NCBI RefSeq assembly: GCF_001412595.2
Contig: NZ_CP012640.2
Span: 5,890,001-5,954,000 of the forward strand
Source of the DNA: Massilia sp. WG5
GTDB lineage: Bacteria; Pseudomonadota; Gammaproteobacteria; Burkholderiales; Burkholderiaceae_D
DNA length: 64,000 bases
Direction of reading: 5' to 3'
In this document: positions 1-9,155 of the stretch, piece by piece
Position numbering within the stretch: the stretch's first letter is position 1
Layout: every line of letters begins with the position of its first letter
Notes under the pieces: model-generated
Database searches by the model: none
What the model was told of the DNA's origin: nothing
The model's input: the letters and a program-made list of their open reading frames with translations, nothing else
Translations under genes and position numbers: made by a program

Positions 1-342
1 CTCGGCGATCGCTGCCTTCGGACCGAGGAACTCGAGCTTGTCGTTCCACAGCGTCAGCTGCATCTTGCGGTTGGTTTCGATGATGTTGTTGAGCAGCTGC
101 TTCATCTGGGCGGCGCGGTCGCGCTGCGGCGCCTCCTTCAGGTGCGAGGACAGCAGCCCGAGGTGCATGGTCAGCGCCGTCATCGACGAGCCGAGGCTGT
201 CGTGCAGGCGGCGCGCGAGCTGGCGCCGCTCCTCGTCCCAGCAAGCGGTCAGGTGCCCGAGCAGTTCGGTGAGTTCCGCGACGCGTGTCGCGGGGTCCTC
301 ATCCGGGACGGGTGAAAGTGGTTGGGGTGCCGAAGCTTTCAT
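1..342 (-). CDS. Sensor histidine kinase, HisKA_3 type (N-terminal part; runs off the window)
   Basis: This is the first 114 codons of a gene that continues past base 1. The start is the ATG at 340-342; an in-frame stop lies four codons further upstream, so little extension is possible. The visible protein has a predicted helical dimerisation stretch with the motif RRQLARRLHDSLGSSMTAL, which carries the His-Asp phospho-acceptor box of NarX/DesK-type (HisKA_3) kinases, so it is probably a cytoplasmic kinase with a short N-terminus. No transmembrane segment is visible before the H-box. The ATPase domain would lie outside the window. There is no clear Shine-Dalgarno. Family assignment is by motif only. 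Confidence 0.7.
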   Translation of the reverse strand, partial: MKASAPQPLSPVPDEDPATRVAELTELLGHLTACWDEERRQLARRLHDSLGSSMTALTMHLGLLSSHLKEAPQRDRAAQMKQLLNNIIETNRKMQLTLWNDKLEFLGPKAAIAE

Positions 343-503
343 GAAAGCAACCAATTAATGTTTCCCAAAATGATACAACAGCTTGGCTCCTGACGTCGCG
401 CAGGAAATCCCAGTGTGTGTTTCCGTACAGTCGCCGGGGGCGGCTTGGGTGAAGCTGGCGCTACCGGCTGCACGTCGGCCATCCAATCACGAGGGGAAAC
501 ACA

Positions 504-1022
504 ATGAGCACCAAATCGAATACCACCGCAAGTTCCGCCGCGAAAAACGCCGCCATCCACGCCGCCGGGATCACCGGGCAGGACGCCATCGCCCTGCTGG
601 TCGCCGACCACCGCGAAGTGTCGGAAATGTTCAAGCAGTTCGAGGAGCTGGGCGACCGCGCCAAGGCCAGCAAGCAGAAGCTGACCGAAAAGATCTGCAA
701 GTCGCTGATCGCCCATACCCAGATCGAGGAAGAAATCTTCTATCCCGCGGTGCGCGAACAGGTGAAGGATTCGGATGACATGGTCGACGAGGCCGTGGTC
801 GAGCACCAGGCCGCCAAGGACCTGATCAAGCAGCTGCAGGAAATGGACCCGGACGAAGACCTGTATGACGCCAAGGTCAAGGTGCTCGGCGAGGAAATCG
901 AGCACCACGTCAAGGAAGAGGAAGAAGAGATGTTCAAGCAGGCCAAGAAGAGCGGCCTGGACCTGATGGCGCTGGGCCAGGAGATGGCGCAGCGCAAGCA
1001 GGAAATCCTGTCGACCCTGTAA
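504..1022 (+). CDS. Hemerythrin domain-containing protein
   Basis: A 172-aa soluble, acidic four-helix protein of the hemerythrin/HHE family, which binds a di-iron centre used for oxygen, NO or redox sensing. Candidate iron ligands are spaced as in the family: His36 (ADHREV), His71 with Glu75 (HTQIEEEIFYP), His101 (VEHQAAKD) and His134/His135 with Glu139 (IEHHVKEEEEE). The first 20 residues are Ser/Ala-rich and not part of the fold. A GAGGGG ribosome-binding site lies 7 nt before the ATG. It stands alone, with a divergent kinase upstream and a convergent hybrid kinase 18 bp downstream. Physiological role is not determined by context; oxygen or iron stress response is the family expectation. 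Confidence 0.9.
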   Translation: MSTKSNTTASSAAKNAAIHAAGITGQDAIALLVADHREVSEMFKQFEELGDRAKASKQKLTEKICKSLIAHTQIEEEIFYPAVREQVKDSDDMVDEAVVEHQAAKDLIKQLQEMDPDEDLYDAKVKVLGEEIEHHVKEEEEEMFKQAKKSGLDLMALGQEMAQRKQEILSTL

Positions 1023-1040
1023 TCAGGGCGCCGGATACGC

Positions 1041-2684
1041 TCAGACCTTCAGCACGTCGGCCGGGGCGCCCGTCTCGGCCGGTTCCGCCAGCTGCGCCAG
1101 CAGGGCCGCCAGATCGACCGGCTTGACCATCTGCAGGTCGAAGCCGGCTTCCAGTACGCGGCGCTGGTCTTCGGCCAGGCCGTAGCCGGTGAGGGCGATC
1201 AGGCGGATGCCGCGGGTGGTCGCATCCTTGCGCAGGCGGCGCGCGACTTCGTAACCGTCGATGCCCGGCAGGCCGATATCGACCAGCGCCACTTCGGGAC
1301 GCTCGGCGACGGCCAGCTTCACGCCCTCCAGGCCGTCGCGCGCCTGGATCACCGGATAGCCGTAGGAACCCAGCATGGTCGCCATCATCTCGCGGCCATC
1401 GTCATTGTCTTCGATCAGCAGCACGGTCGGCTTCGCATCCGCGTTGACGGCGCTCGCCGGCGCGTCCATGTTTTCCGCCGGCTCGGTGCGCGGCAGGCGG
1501 ATCTCGAAGGTGCTGCCGCCGCCGTTGCCGACGCTGGTGGCGCTGACGCTGCCGCCATGCAGCTCGACCAGGCGCCGCACCAGCGACAGGCCGATCCCCA
1601 GTCCGCCCTGCGAACGGTCGATCGAGATCGAACCCTGCACGAACACGTCGAACACATGCGGCAGCAGGTCGGGGGGAATGCCGACGCCGGAATCGCGCAC
1701 GGTCAGCACCACGTCCTCGCCCACGGTGTCGATGGCGATCTCGATCTCGCCGCCGCTGGGCGTGTATTTCAGCGCATTGTCGATCAGGTTGGTGGCGATC
1801 TGCTCCAGGCGGGTCGGGTCGCCCTCGACCCAGCCGGCGCCGATCCGCGTGCCGAGCTGGTAGCCGGCCGTGCGGCCGGTGGCGCGGAAGGTGTCCAGGC
1901 AGCCCGACACCAGCGGCCCGATATCGAGGCGCTTCTTCGACAGCAGGATCTTGCCGGACATCGCGCGCGACAGGTCGAGCAGGTCGTCGACGATGCGCGA
2001 CAGGTGCTGGGTCTGGCGCTGGATGATCAGGCGCGCGCGCCCGACCGATTCGGCGCCGGCGCCCGGCAAGCCGAGCAGGGAAGAGGCGCTGCTGATCGCC
2101 GACAGCGGATTGCGCAGCTCATGGCCCAGCATGGCCAGGAATTCGTCCTTGGCGCTGCTCTTGCGCTCGGCCGCGCGCCGCTCTTCCATCTCGCGCACCA
2201 GGCGCTTGTTGGTGGCGGTCAGCTCGGTGGTGCGCTGCGACAGCTTTTCGGCCTGGCGCTTGAGCTGCTCGTTCTTGGTGGCCAGCGCCACGAAGACCTG
2301 TACCTTGGCGCGCAGCACCTGCGGAATCACGGGGGTGAACAGGAAGTCGGCGGCGCCGCGCTGGTAGGCCTTCAGGCGGTCGATCTCGTCGGCCAGGAAG
2401 GCGGTGACGAAAATGATCGGGATGTCCGCCGAGCGCGGCCGCTGGTGGATCGCTTCGGCGGTCTCGAAACCGTCCATGCCCGGCATGTTCACGTCGAGCA
2501 GGATCACGGCGAAGTCGTGGCGCAGCACCTGACGCAGCGCGTCCTGGCCCGAACGGGCCGACAGCACTTCGTAGTTGCTTTCCTCGGCCCATTGTTCGAG
2601 CAGGCTGGTAAGCGCCAGCAGGCTGGCGGCATCGTCGTTGACGACAAGGATCTTTGGCTTATCGGGGTTCGGCACGGCGTTCAC
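1041..2684 (-). CDS. Hybrid histidine kinase, REC-HisKA-HATPase-REC
   Basis: A 547-aa cytoplasmic hybrid kinase. An N-terminal receiver (about 10-128, phospho-acceptor Asp64 in LLDVNMPGMDG) is followed by a coiled coil (130-175), a HisKA domain with His188 (MLGHELRNPLSAI), a HATPase_c domain (about 270-405, with N and G boxes) and a C-terminal receiver (about 420-535, LVDIGLPGIDGYE). The first receiver has Thr where the conserved switch lysine is expected (FLFTPV), while the second keeps KPV. There is no membrane segment, so its input probably comes through phosphorylation of the first receiver by another kinase, possibly one of the many neighbours. It is transcribed toward the hemerythrin gene. 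Confidence 0.93.
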   Translation of the reverse strand: MNAVPNPDKPKILVVNDDAASLLALTSLLEQWAEESNYEVLSARSGQDALRQVLRHDFAVILLDVNMPGMDGFETAEAIHQRPRSADIPIIFVTAFLADEIDRLKAYQRGAADFLFTPVIPQVLRAKVQVFVALATKNEQLKRQAEKLSQRTTELTATNKRLVREMEERRAAERKSSAKDEFLAMLGHELRNPLSAISSASSLLGLPGAGAESVGRARLIIQRQTQHLSRIVDDLLDLSRAMSGKILLSKKRLDIGPLVSGCLDTFRATGRTAGYQLGTRIGAGWVEGDPTRLEQIATNLIDNALKYTPSGGEIEIAIDTVGEDVVLTVRDSGVGIPPDLLPHVFDVFVQGSISIDRSQGGLGIGLSLVRRLVELHGGSVSATSVGNGGGSTFEIRLPRTEPAENMDAPASAVNADAKPTVLLIEDNDDGREMMATMLGSYGYPVIQARDGLEGVKLAVAERPEVALVDIGLPGIDGYEVARRLRKDATTRGIRLIALTGYGLAEDQRRVLEAGFDLQMVKPVDLAALLAQLAEPAETGAPADVLKV

Positions 2685-2798
2685 GCGGGCGTCAATGCAT
2701 TGTATTCACAAACTTTGCAAGGATAACAGGGCATGCCCCATTGCAAAATAAATCTGGAAGAATTGTTGCAATTAGTCATGATAGCACGGGCCCGGTAA

Positions 2799-3383
<585 letters not shown>

Positions 3384-3407
3384 TTGTCCTGATTGGGTAA
3401 CACCTGC

Positions 3408-3444
3408 GGGCGCAGCCGGAAACGGCTGCGCCCGGTTTGTTTTT
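3408..3444 (+). terminator. Rho-independent terminator after the HhH-like gene
   Basis: A perfect 10-bp stem (GGGCGCAGCC/GGCTGCGCCC) with a 6-nt loop is followed on the + strand by a T-rich run (GGTTTGTTTTT). It sits 25 bp after the stop codon of the gene ending at 3383. Confidence 0.9.
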
Positions 3445-3463
3445 ATATTGTTTGCTTTAAGAT

Positions 3464-3491
3464 CGTCGTCCCCGCCTGCGCGGGGACGACG
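3464..3491. repeat. REP-like intergenic palindrome
   Basis: A 12-bp perfect inverted repeat around a CTGC loop (CGTCGTCCCCGC...GCGGGGACGACG). It lies between the terminator of the upstream gene and the convergent GGDEF gene. GC-rich short palindromes of this form are typical dispersed REP-like elements in proteobacterial genomes. No T-tract follows on either strand, so it is not an obvious terminator. Confidence 0.6.
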
Positions 3492-3528
3492 TATGAACAT
3501 TGTCGGTGCCAATCGGCGCAGCGAGCGC

Positions 3529-4542
3529 TCAGCGGTGCTGCGCCAGCTCCGGCGACGAGGCCGGCGCCGGAGCCGGTACGCTCGGCTTGACGGACTGGGC
3601 TGCCTTGCGGGCGGCGCTGCCGTTGGCGCAGAAGCGGTTCTTGCCGGCGCGCTTGGCTTCGTACAGGGCGTAGTCGGCGATGCTGATCAGCTCGGTGACA
3701 TTTTCGGCGTCGTCCGGGTACATGCTGATGCCGATGCTGGTCGACAGCTGAAGCGTCAGGTCATTGATGAAGAAGGGCTCGGACAGGGCTTCTACCAGCT
3801 TGGCCGCCGGGCCCTGGGCGTCCGCCAGGCTGTGGATGTCGCCCAGCAGGACGATGAATTCGTCGCCGCCCAGGCGCGCCACGGTGTCTTCCTTGCGCGA
3901 GTTCGACAGCAGGCGCTGCGACACCATCTTCAGGATCTCGTCGCCATAGGCGTGGCCGTAGGTGTCGTTGATCGCCTTGAAGCCGTCCAGGTCCAGGTAC
4001 ATGACCGCCGCCTTGTGGTGGTTGCGGTTGGCGTGCTGCAGGGCGGTCTCGATGCGGTCTTCCAGCAGGCGCCGGTTCGGCAGGCCGGTAAGGGCGTCGT
4101 GCAGCGCCAGTTCCTGCTGGGCGCGGCTGTACTGGGCCAGCTCCTTGTAGAGCAGGCGTACTTCGAGCATGTTGTGGATGCGCTTGTGCACTTCCAGCAG
4201 GTCGAAGGGTTTGCTGATGAAGTCGCGGGCGCCGGCTTCGAGGGCCGCGATCTTGAAGCTGGGCTGGGCCGTCAGGGCCAATACCGGCAGATAACCGCCT
4301 TGTTCGATTTCCTTCAGGCCCTTCATGACCTGGAAGCCGTTCAGGCCCGGCATCTGCAGGTCGAGCAGGATCAGATCGTAGTTATGTTCGCGATGCAGCG
4401 GGCATACCTGCTCCGGCAGCATCGTGGAGCTGACATCGGTGTAGCCTTCCTCGCGCAATATCTCTTCCATCAACTCGATATTGTCGGGGGAATCGTCTAC
4501 AACCAGTATCTTTGCGTTCAGGATGTCTTGGCGGCTGGGCAT
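3529..4542 (-). CDS. Response-regulator diguanylate cyclase, REC-GGDEF
   Basis: A 337-aa cytoplasmic protein that should make cyclic-di-GMP when phosphorylated. The receiver domain spans about 12-125 (VVDDSPDN; acceptor Asp in LLDLQMPGLNG; switch Lys in SKPFD). The GGDEF domain spans about 165-325 and carries an intact GGDEF signature (ARLGGDEFIVLLG) plus an RxxD inhibitory site (RKED) five residues before it, so product inhibition is expected. The C-terminal 25 residues are Pro/Ala-rich and probably disordered. It lies downstream of, and in the same direction as, the 992-aa hybrid kinase, 145 bp away, making that kinase a possible phosphodonor. The architecture resembles WspR/PleD-type outputs. 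Confidence 0.93.
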   Translation of the reverse strand: MPSRQDILNAKILVVDDSPDNIELMEEILREEGYTDVSSTMLPEQVCPLHREHNYDLILLDLQMPGLNGFQVMKGLKEIEQGGYLPVLALTAQPSFKIAALEAGARDFISKPFDLLEVHKRIHNMLEVRLLYKELAQYSRAQQELALHDALTGLPNRRLLEDRIETALQHANRNHHKAAVMYLDLDGFKAINDTYGHAYGDEILKMVSQRLLSNSRKEDTVARLGGDEFIVLLGDIHSLADAQGPAAKLVEALSEPFFINDLTLQLSTSIGISMYPDDAENVTELISIADYALYEAKRAGKNRFCANGSAARKAAQSVKPSVPAPAPASSPELAQHR

Positions 4543-4687
4543 GCGTACTCTCGTCGAATCAAGGGCTGACGGCCGGGCAGGAACGACCCCGGACCCACCT
4601 TCAGCACAACATTCCTAAGTCTAGCAAATGCCAGAGAATTTCTTGTAGGACAGCGCCGCGTGCGTGGGTAGGAACAACAACAACATA

Positions 4688-7666
4688 TTAGCGCACCCCG
4701 TTCTGCCCTATGGCGGGGGCCGCGATACGGTGCGCCAGGGGTGCGCTCGGACCCACCACCGACGCCACCGTCGCGATCAATTCGCTCGGCTCGACCGGCT
4801 TCGAGATATGCGCCGAGAAGCCCGCCTCGAGCGCGCTCAGCCGGTCCTCCGAGCGCGCAAACGCGGTCAGGGCGATGGCCGGGACCTGGCTGCCTTCTTC
4901 CTTGCCCAGGTGGCGCACCCAGTCGAGCAGCTCGAAGCCGTCGACTTCGGGCATGCCGAGGTCGCTGATCAGGAGATTCGGCGCCGCCTCGCGGAAGCGC
5001 GCGAAGGCCTCCCGGGCGCTGGCGGCGATGCGCACGGTGGCGCCGCAATCGGTAAGGATGCGCTTGATCAGTTCGCGGGCATCGCGGTCGTCGTCGACCA
5101 CCAGCACGTCTGCGCCGCTGAGGTCGAGCACCGTCATTTCCGGGGTGCTGGGATTCGGCAGGATCATCGCCGCGCGCGCCGAGCGGCCCGTCGCCGGCTG
5201 CTGCTTGGCAAGCGGCAATTCGATCGTGAAGCTGGCGCCGCGGCCTTCGCCCGCGCTCTCGACGCGGACGGTGCCGCCGTGCTGTTCGATCAGGCTCTTG
5301 ACGATCGCCAGGCCCAGGCCCAGGCCGCCGTGGCGGCGCGTCATCGAGGCGTCGGCCTGGCGGAAACGCTCGAACACGTGGGTGATGAACTCGGGCTTGA
5401 TGCCGGCGCCGTTGTCGCGCACGGTGATGCTCACGTTCGCTTCGTTGCGCGCCAGGATCACCTCGACCAGGCCGTCGCGCGGCGTGAACTTGATGGCGTT
5501 CGACAGCAGGTTCCACACCACCTGCTGCATGCGCGCCGGGTCGCCGGCGATCATGCCCGGGTCGGTCTCGTAAAGTTTCTCGATGCGGATGTTCTTGGCG
5601 TCGGCGGCCGGGCGGACGGTCTCGATGGCGGCGTCGATGAAGCCGGTCGGCGGGATCATCTGCATGTCGAGCAGGACGTTGCCGGACGTGATACGGCTCA
5701 TGTCGAGCAGGTCTTCGATCAGCTGGGCCTGGGCGCGCGCATTGCGTTCGATGGTCTGCAGGCCTTTCTGCAGGTCGTTCTGGTCGCGGCTGCCGCGGCG
5801 CAGCACCTGGGCCCAGCCCAGGATCGCCGACAGCGGCGTGCGCAGCTCGTGCGACAGGGTCGCCAGGAATTCGTCCTTCATCTGGCTGGTGCGCTCGGCC
5901 TCGGCGCGCGCCACCCGTTCGTTTTCGAGCAGCACCTTGCGCTCTTCGGCGGCGCGCTGCGCCGCTTCATACAGGCGCGCATTGTCGATCGCGACCGCGG
6001 CCTGGGCGGCGATGCCGCGCACGATGCGCTCGGTCCGCTCGGTAAAGACGCCCGCTTCCGGATGGCCGAAGAACATGGTGCCCAGGATCTCCCCGGAATG
6101 CGCGACCACCGGCACCGCCAGGTAGCTGCGCACCGCCGGATGGCCGGCCGGCAGGCCGAACGGGGCGCCGTCCTGGAAGCGCGGATCATGGGTGACGTCG
6201 TCGGCGCGCATCACGTCGTGGACGGCCGGGCCCTGGCTGGGCATGCCGGGGCCGAACAGGGCATTCGGGCCGGCTTCGCCGAAGGGCTCGAATTCGGCGG
6301 TGCTGGCGCCCGACACCGTGTACAGCGAAAAGATCTTGCCGTCCGCGCCATCGCGGCCGTGGTACAGGAAGGCGCCGTGGCGGGCGCCGGCGATGCCGGT
6401 CGCGGCGTCGGCGGCGGCCTGCAGCAGCGAACCCAGCTCGCGGGTGGAGGCGAGGGCGCTGCCGGTGCTGTTCAGCAGTTCGAGCACGTGCGACTCGTCG
6501 CGCAAGGCCTGTTCGGCGCGCTTGACCTCGTCGACGTCGGTATTCGTGCCGAACCAGCGCACCACCAGGCCGTGGCGGTCGCGCACCGGGTTCACGCGGG
6601 TCAGGAACCAGCGGTACTTGCCGTCCGCGCCGCGGATCGGGTATTCCATCTCGAACGGGTCGCCGCTGCGCACGCAGGCCTGCCAGCGCTCCATCACGGC
6701 CGGCAGCACGCTCGGTTCGCAGGTCGATTGCCAGGCCCAGCCCACCACCTGGTCGGGCGTGGTGCCGGTGTAGTCGAACCAGCGCTCGTTGAACCAGACG
6801 ATGGCGCCGTCGGCCTGGGCCATCCAGGCCAGCTGCGGGATCGTGTTGGCCAGGGCACGCAGCACTTCCTCGCTCTGGCGCAGGGTGTCCTCGGCGCTCC
6901 TGCGGGCGCTGATGTCCTGGACCACGCCGATCATGCCGAGCACGCCGCCGCGGCGCTCCGAGTCGGCATGGTCGGCGCGACCGACCAGCAGCACCCAGCG
7001 CGCCTCGTGGCCATTCGGCAGCAGCCGGCATTCGAGTTCGAGGTCGTTGTGGCCGGCGAAGGCCTGCAGGACCGCGCGCCGCACCGGTTCGCGGTCGTTC
7101 GGGTCGAGGCGGGCGCGCAGCTCGCTCCAGTCCAGCGGGGTCTCGGCGGGCAGGCCGAAGATGGCGGCGGCGCGTTCGCCCAGGGTCAGGCGATCGCTGG
7201 CAGCGTCCCAGCGCCAGTCGCCGAGTCCGCCGGCGGCCAGCGCCACCTGCAGGCGGCTGTTGCCCATCAGGAGAGCCTGCTGGTCGGCCTTGCGGCGGTC
7301 GATGTCCTGGAAGTACAGGGTCAGTCCATCCGGCGACGGATGGGCGCGCACCTCGAACCAGCGCCGCAGGGCCGGATAGAAGAATTCGTGGATCGCCGTC
7401 TCGCGGCTTGCCATCGCATTGCGGTAGAGGGCCTCGAGCGGGCTGCCGCGCAGCTCGGGGAAGGCGTCCCAGAGGTCGTTGCCGACCATGCTCGCGCGGG
7501 TGCGTTGCAGCGGCGCCAGCATTTCGAGCGTGCGGCCATTGATATACGTGATGCGCCAGTCGTGGTCGACGGCGCAGAAGCCGTCAGACAGGCTCTCGAG
7601 CATGTTCTCCATGCGCTCGTTGGCGCGGCGCAGCGCTTCCCTGGCCTGGCTCAGCTCGTCGCTCAT
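4688..7666 (-). CDS. Large PAS/GAF hybrid sensor histidine kinase with C-terminal receiver
   Basis: A 992-aa soluble sensor kinase. It has three PAS-type modules (about 14-125, 136-255, 266-390; the third has the PQLAWMAQADG motif with a PAC extension), a GAF domain (about 410-565), a HisKA domain with His606 (TLSHELRTPLSAI), a HATPase_c domain (about 700-830) and a receiver with acceptor Asp902 (LISDLGMPEVDG). There is no membrane span, so it senses an intracellular cue, with possible cofactors in PAS or GAF not evident from sequence. It lies between a PAS-REC protein upstream and a REC-GGDEF cyclase downstream, all on the same strand, suggesting one signalling cluster. The ATG overlaps the stop of a doubtful 36-codon frame. 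Confidence 0.92.
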   Translation of the reverse strand: MSDELSQAREALRRANERMENMLESLSDGFCAVDHDWRITYINGRTLEMLAPLQRTRASMVGNDLWDAFPELRGSPLEALYRNAMASRETAIHEFFYPALRRWFEVRAHPSPDGLTLYFQDIDRRKADQQALLMGNSRLQVALAAGGLGDWRWDAASDRLTLGERAAAIFGLPAETPLDWSELRARLDPNDREPVRRAVLQAFAGHNDLELECRLLPNGHEARWVLLVGRADHADSERRGGVLGMIGVVQDISARRSAEDTLRQSEEVLRALANTIPQLAWMAQADGAIVWFNERWFDYTGTTPDQVVGWAWQSTCEPSVLPAVMERWQACVRSGDPFEMEYPIRGADGKYRWFLTRVNPVRDRHGLVVRWFGTNTDVDEVKRAEQALRDESHVLELLNSTGSALASTRELGSLLQAAADAATGIAGARHGAFLYHGRDGADGKIFSLYTVSGASTAEFEPFGEAGPNALFGPGMPSQGPAVHDVMRADDVTHDPRFQDGAPFGLPAGHPAVRSYLAVPVVAHSGEILGTMFFGHPEAGVFTERTERIVRGIAAQAAVAIDNARLYEAAQRAAEERKVLLENERVARAEAERTSQMKDEFLATLSHELRTPLSAILGWAQVLRRGSRDQNDLQKGLQTIERNARAQAQLIEDLLDMSRITSGNVLLDMQMIPPTGFIDAAIETVRPAADAKNIRIEKLYETDPGMIAGDPARMQQVVWNLLSNAIKFTPRDGLVEVILARNEANVSITVRDNGAGIKPEFITHVFERFRQADASMTRRHGGLGLGLAIVKSLIEQHGGTVRVESAGEGRGASFTIELPLAKQQPATGRSARAAMILPNPSTPEMTVLDLSGADVLVVDDDRDARELIKRILTDCGATVRIAASAREAFARFREAAPNLLISDLGMPEVDGFELLDWVRHLGKEEGSQVPAIALTAFARSEDRLSALEAGFSAHISKPVEPSELIATVASVVGPSAPLAHRIAAPAIGQNGVR

Positions 7667-7903
7667 CGCACCTCCGTGAGCGTCGCCGCGGCGGCAGGCA
7701 TGGCCGTGATCCCGCCGTGCCGGAGCGGCGTGGGCGGTCGGTCAATGCGGGCGGTGATATCGGTCAGGGTCATCGTTGGTGGCTGTGGGCGCGCTCGAAG
7801 GGCCGCCGCGAAGAAGGCGCGGGCGGTCCCGCCCTGCGTCGATAGCAAGCCGTACATGGATTCTAGCCCAGCCAAAGCGTTTCGATGCACACCGTTGCCC
7901 GCC

Positions 7904-8743
7904 TCAGCCACGCGCCTGCTTCTGGGCGCCCACCTTGTCGAGGGCGCCCTGGAGCTGATCGAGTTCGTAGGGCTTTTGCAGCGACAAGTAGGGGAACTCG
8001 ACGTGGCGCAGCAGCGTGTCGCCATACCCGGACGCGAAGATCACCTGCATCGCCGGCGCATCGCCGACCGCCTTGCGCGCCAGTTCGACCCCCGACATGC
8101 CGGGCAGGCTGACGTCGGTGAACAGGACGTCGTAGCGATTCGCCGCCAGGCGCGTCAGCGCATCGTCCGGATGGCCGACGCCGTCCGCCTCGTGGCCGAA
8201 GGCGCGCAGCATTTCGCACACCAGGTATTGGGAATCGACGTTGTCTTCGACCACCAGGATGCGCAGCGGACCGGCGGCAACCTCTTCGGCGGCCTGCGCC
8301 GCGGGGGCGGCCGGGGCCAGCACGCACAGCACGCCCGCGACGCCGCCGTCCGCCGCGCGCAGCGGCGTGAAGCGCAGGTCATGGGATGTCGCGCCGGCGG
8401 ATGGCATGCCGGCGAAGGCGAGCGAGCGTCCAGCCGCTATCGCGGCTTCGCCGTTCCAGGCGCGTTCCAGCTCGGACGCGGCGGCGGCCAGCGGCGGCGG
8501 CATCACCGGCGGCACGCTGCCGCCCGGAACCTTGCCGTAACCGGGGCCGGCGAGGGCGCCGTAAGCTTCGTTGAACAGCACCGTCATGCCGCGGCCCCAT
8601 ACCAGCAGCGCAGGCAGCGGCAGGTTGAACATCAGGTCGGCCGCCATCCGCAGGGGGGCAGGCCACTGGCCGGGCTCGCCAAGCCGACTGGCGGACCAGT
8701 CGAAGGAACTGGAGGAACGGGCGGACTGTCCGGTTTGGATCAT
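7904..8743 (-). CDS. PAS-like domain fused to a receiver, without kinase core
   Basis: A 279-aa protein. The N-terminal 130 residues match the PAS-type input found at the front of large bacterial hybrid kinases (FDWSASRLGEPGQWPAPLR, then LPALLVWGRGMTVLFNEAY). The remainder is a complete receiver (about 160-275; acidic patch VVEDNVDSQ, acceptor Asp in LFTDVSLPGMSG, switch Lys in LQKPYE). The HisKA and HATPase domains usually found between these parts are absent, and an Ala/Pro-rich linker joins them. It lies 237 bp upstream of the large hybrid kinase on the same strand. It could be a single-protein relay intermediate or the product of an internal deletion in an ancestral hybrid kinase. Confidence 0.85.
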   Translation of the reverse strand: MIQTGQSARSSSSFDWSASRLGEPGQWPAPLRMAADLMFNLPLPALLVWGRGMTVLFNEAYGALAGPGYGKVPGGSVPPVMPPPLAAAASELERAWNGEAAIAAGRSLAFAGMPSAGATSHDLRFTPLRAADGGVAGVLCVLAPAAPAAQAAEEVAAGPLRILVVEDNVDSQYLVCEMLRAFGHEADGVGHPDDALTRLAANRYDVLFTDVSLPGMSGVELARKAVGDAPAMQVIFASGYGDTLLRHVEFPYLSLQKPYELDQLQGALDKVGAQKQARG

Positions 8744-8838
8744 GGCAGGATGTAAATGTTGTTATCGAAACGAAAAGTACGAAATCCTACACCAAATCCG
8801 GCAAGCGGGGCGGCCCGTACGCACGCCGGCGCGCGGGC

Positions 8839-8934
8839 AAAAAAAAAGCCCGCTACGGGAGCGGGCTGAATCTATCCTTGGAGGAGAATAGAGGAGACAG
8901 GAGCATGATGCTGCATCGCAAAAAAGAAATCCAA
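8839..8934 (-). ncRNA. Candidate anti-Shine-Dalgarno small RNA (Betaproteobacteria toxic small RNA type)
   Basis: Read on the minus strand, a C/U-rich tract (complement of 8880-8903) contains three CUCCU-type anti-SD repeats. It is followed by an intrinsic terminator: 7-bp stem AGCCCGC/GCGGGCT with a 7-nt loop (8847-8867) and a run of nine U (8839-8847). This matches the layout of the Rfam family named Betaproteobacteria toxic small RNA. A weak promoter (TTAAAC, about 16 nt, TACAAA; 8941-8968) would start the transcript near 8934, giving about 95 nt. The 5' end is an estimate. The terminator lacks any protein gene just upstream on its strand, which supports an independent RNA. Confidence 0.65.
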
Positions 8935-9155
8935 TTTAGATTTGTAATGACGGTCATTGATGGTTTAAATAGCACAGCAAAAGTGCTTTAAGAGGGTATC
9001 GACGCGCGCACGCTTGGTGCACTCGGGAAAATGATCTACGATAGCAAGATGATCATGAGTATTCCGATGCCGTCAGCATTATCCGGGGTGCCGTCTTTAC
9101 GGCAGGCGCGGCGGTCCGCATTCTCCACCGCTGTCTTCGTTTCCTGATCCGGCCG
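8935..9155. other. Intergenic stretch upstream of the YfiR-like gene
   Basis: No protein gene is credible here. It should hold the promoter of the small RNA (minus strand, about 8941-8968) and that of the yfiR-like operon (plus strand). A short inverted repeat AGCAC/GTGCT occurs near 8971-8987. It is visibly more AT-rich than the flanking genes up to about 9000. I see nothing else that can be supported. Confidence 0.5.

Noticed and set aside
7663..7773. A 36-codon minus-strand frame overlapping the 992-aa kinase start (TGA/ATG overlap)
   Set aside because: It lacks a ribosome-binding site and any recognisable sequence. It could be a coupling peptide, but nothing supports it.
4664..8755. A long open frame on the plus strand opposite the hybrid kinases
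   Set aside because: The translation is a low-complexity Ala/Arg/Gly/His-rich mirror of the PAS/GAF kinase and PAS-REC genes; GC-rich codon use makes the opposite strand open. The minus-strand proteins have recognisable domains.
8905..8991. A 28-codon plus-strand frame after a GGAGG-rich stretch
   Set aside because: The GGAGG stretch is better explained as the complement of anti-SD tracts in the candidate small RNA, and the peptide has no recognisable feature.
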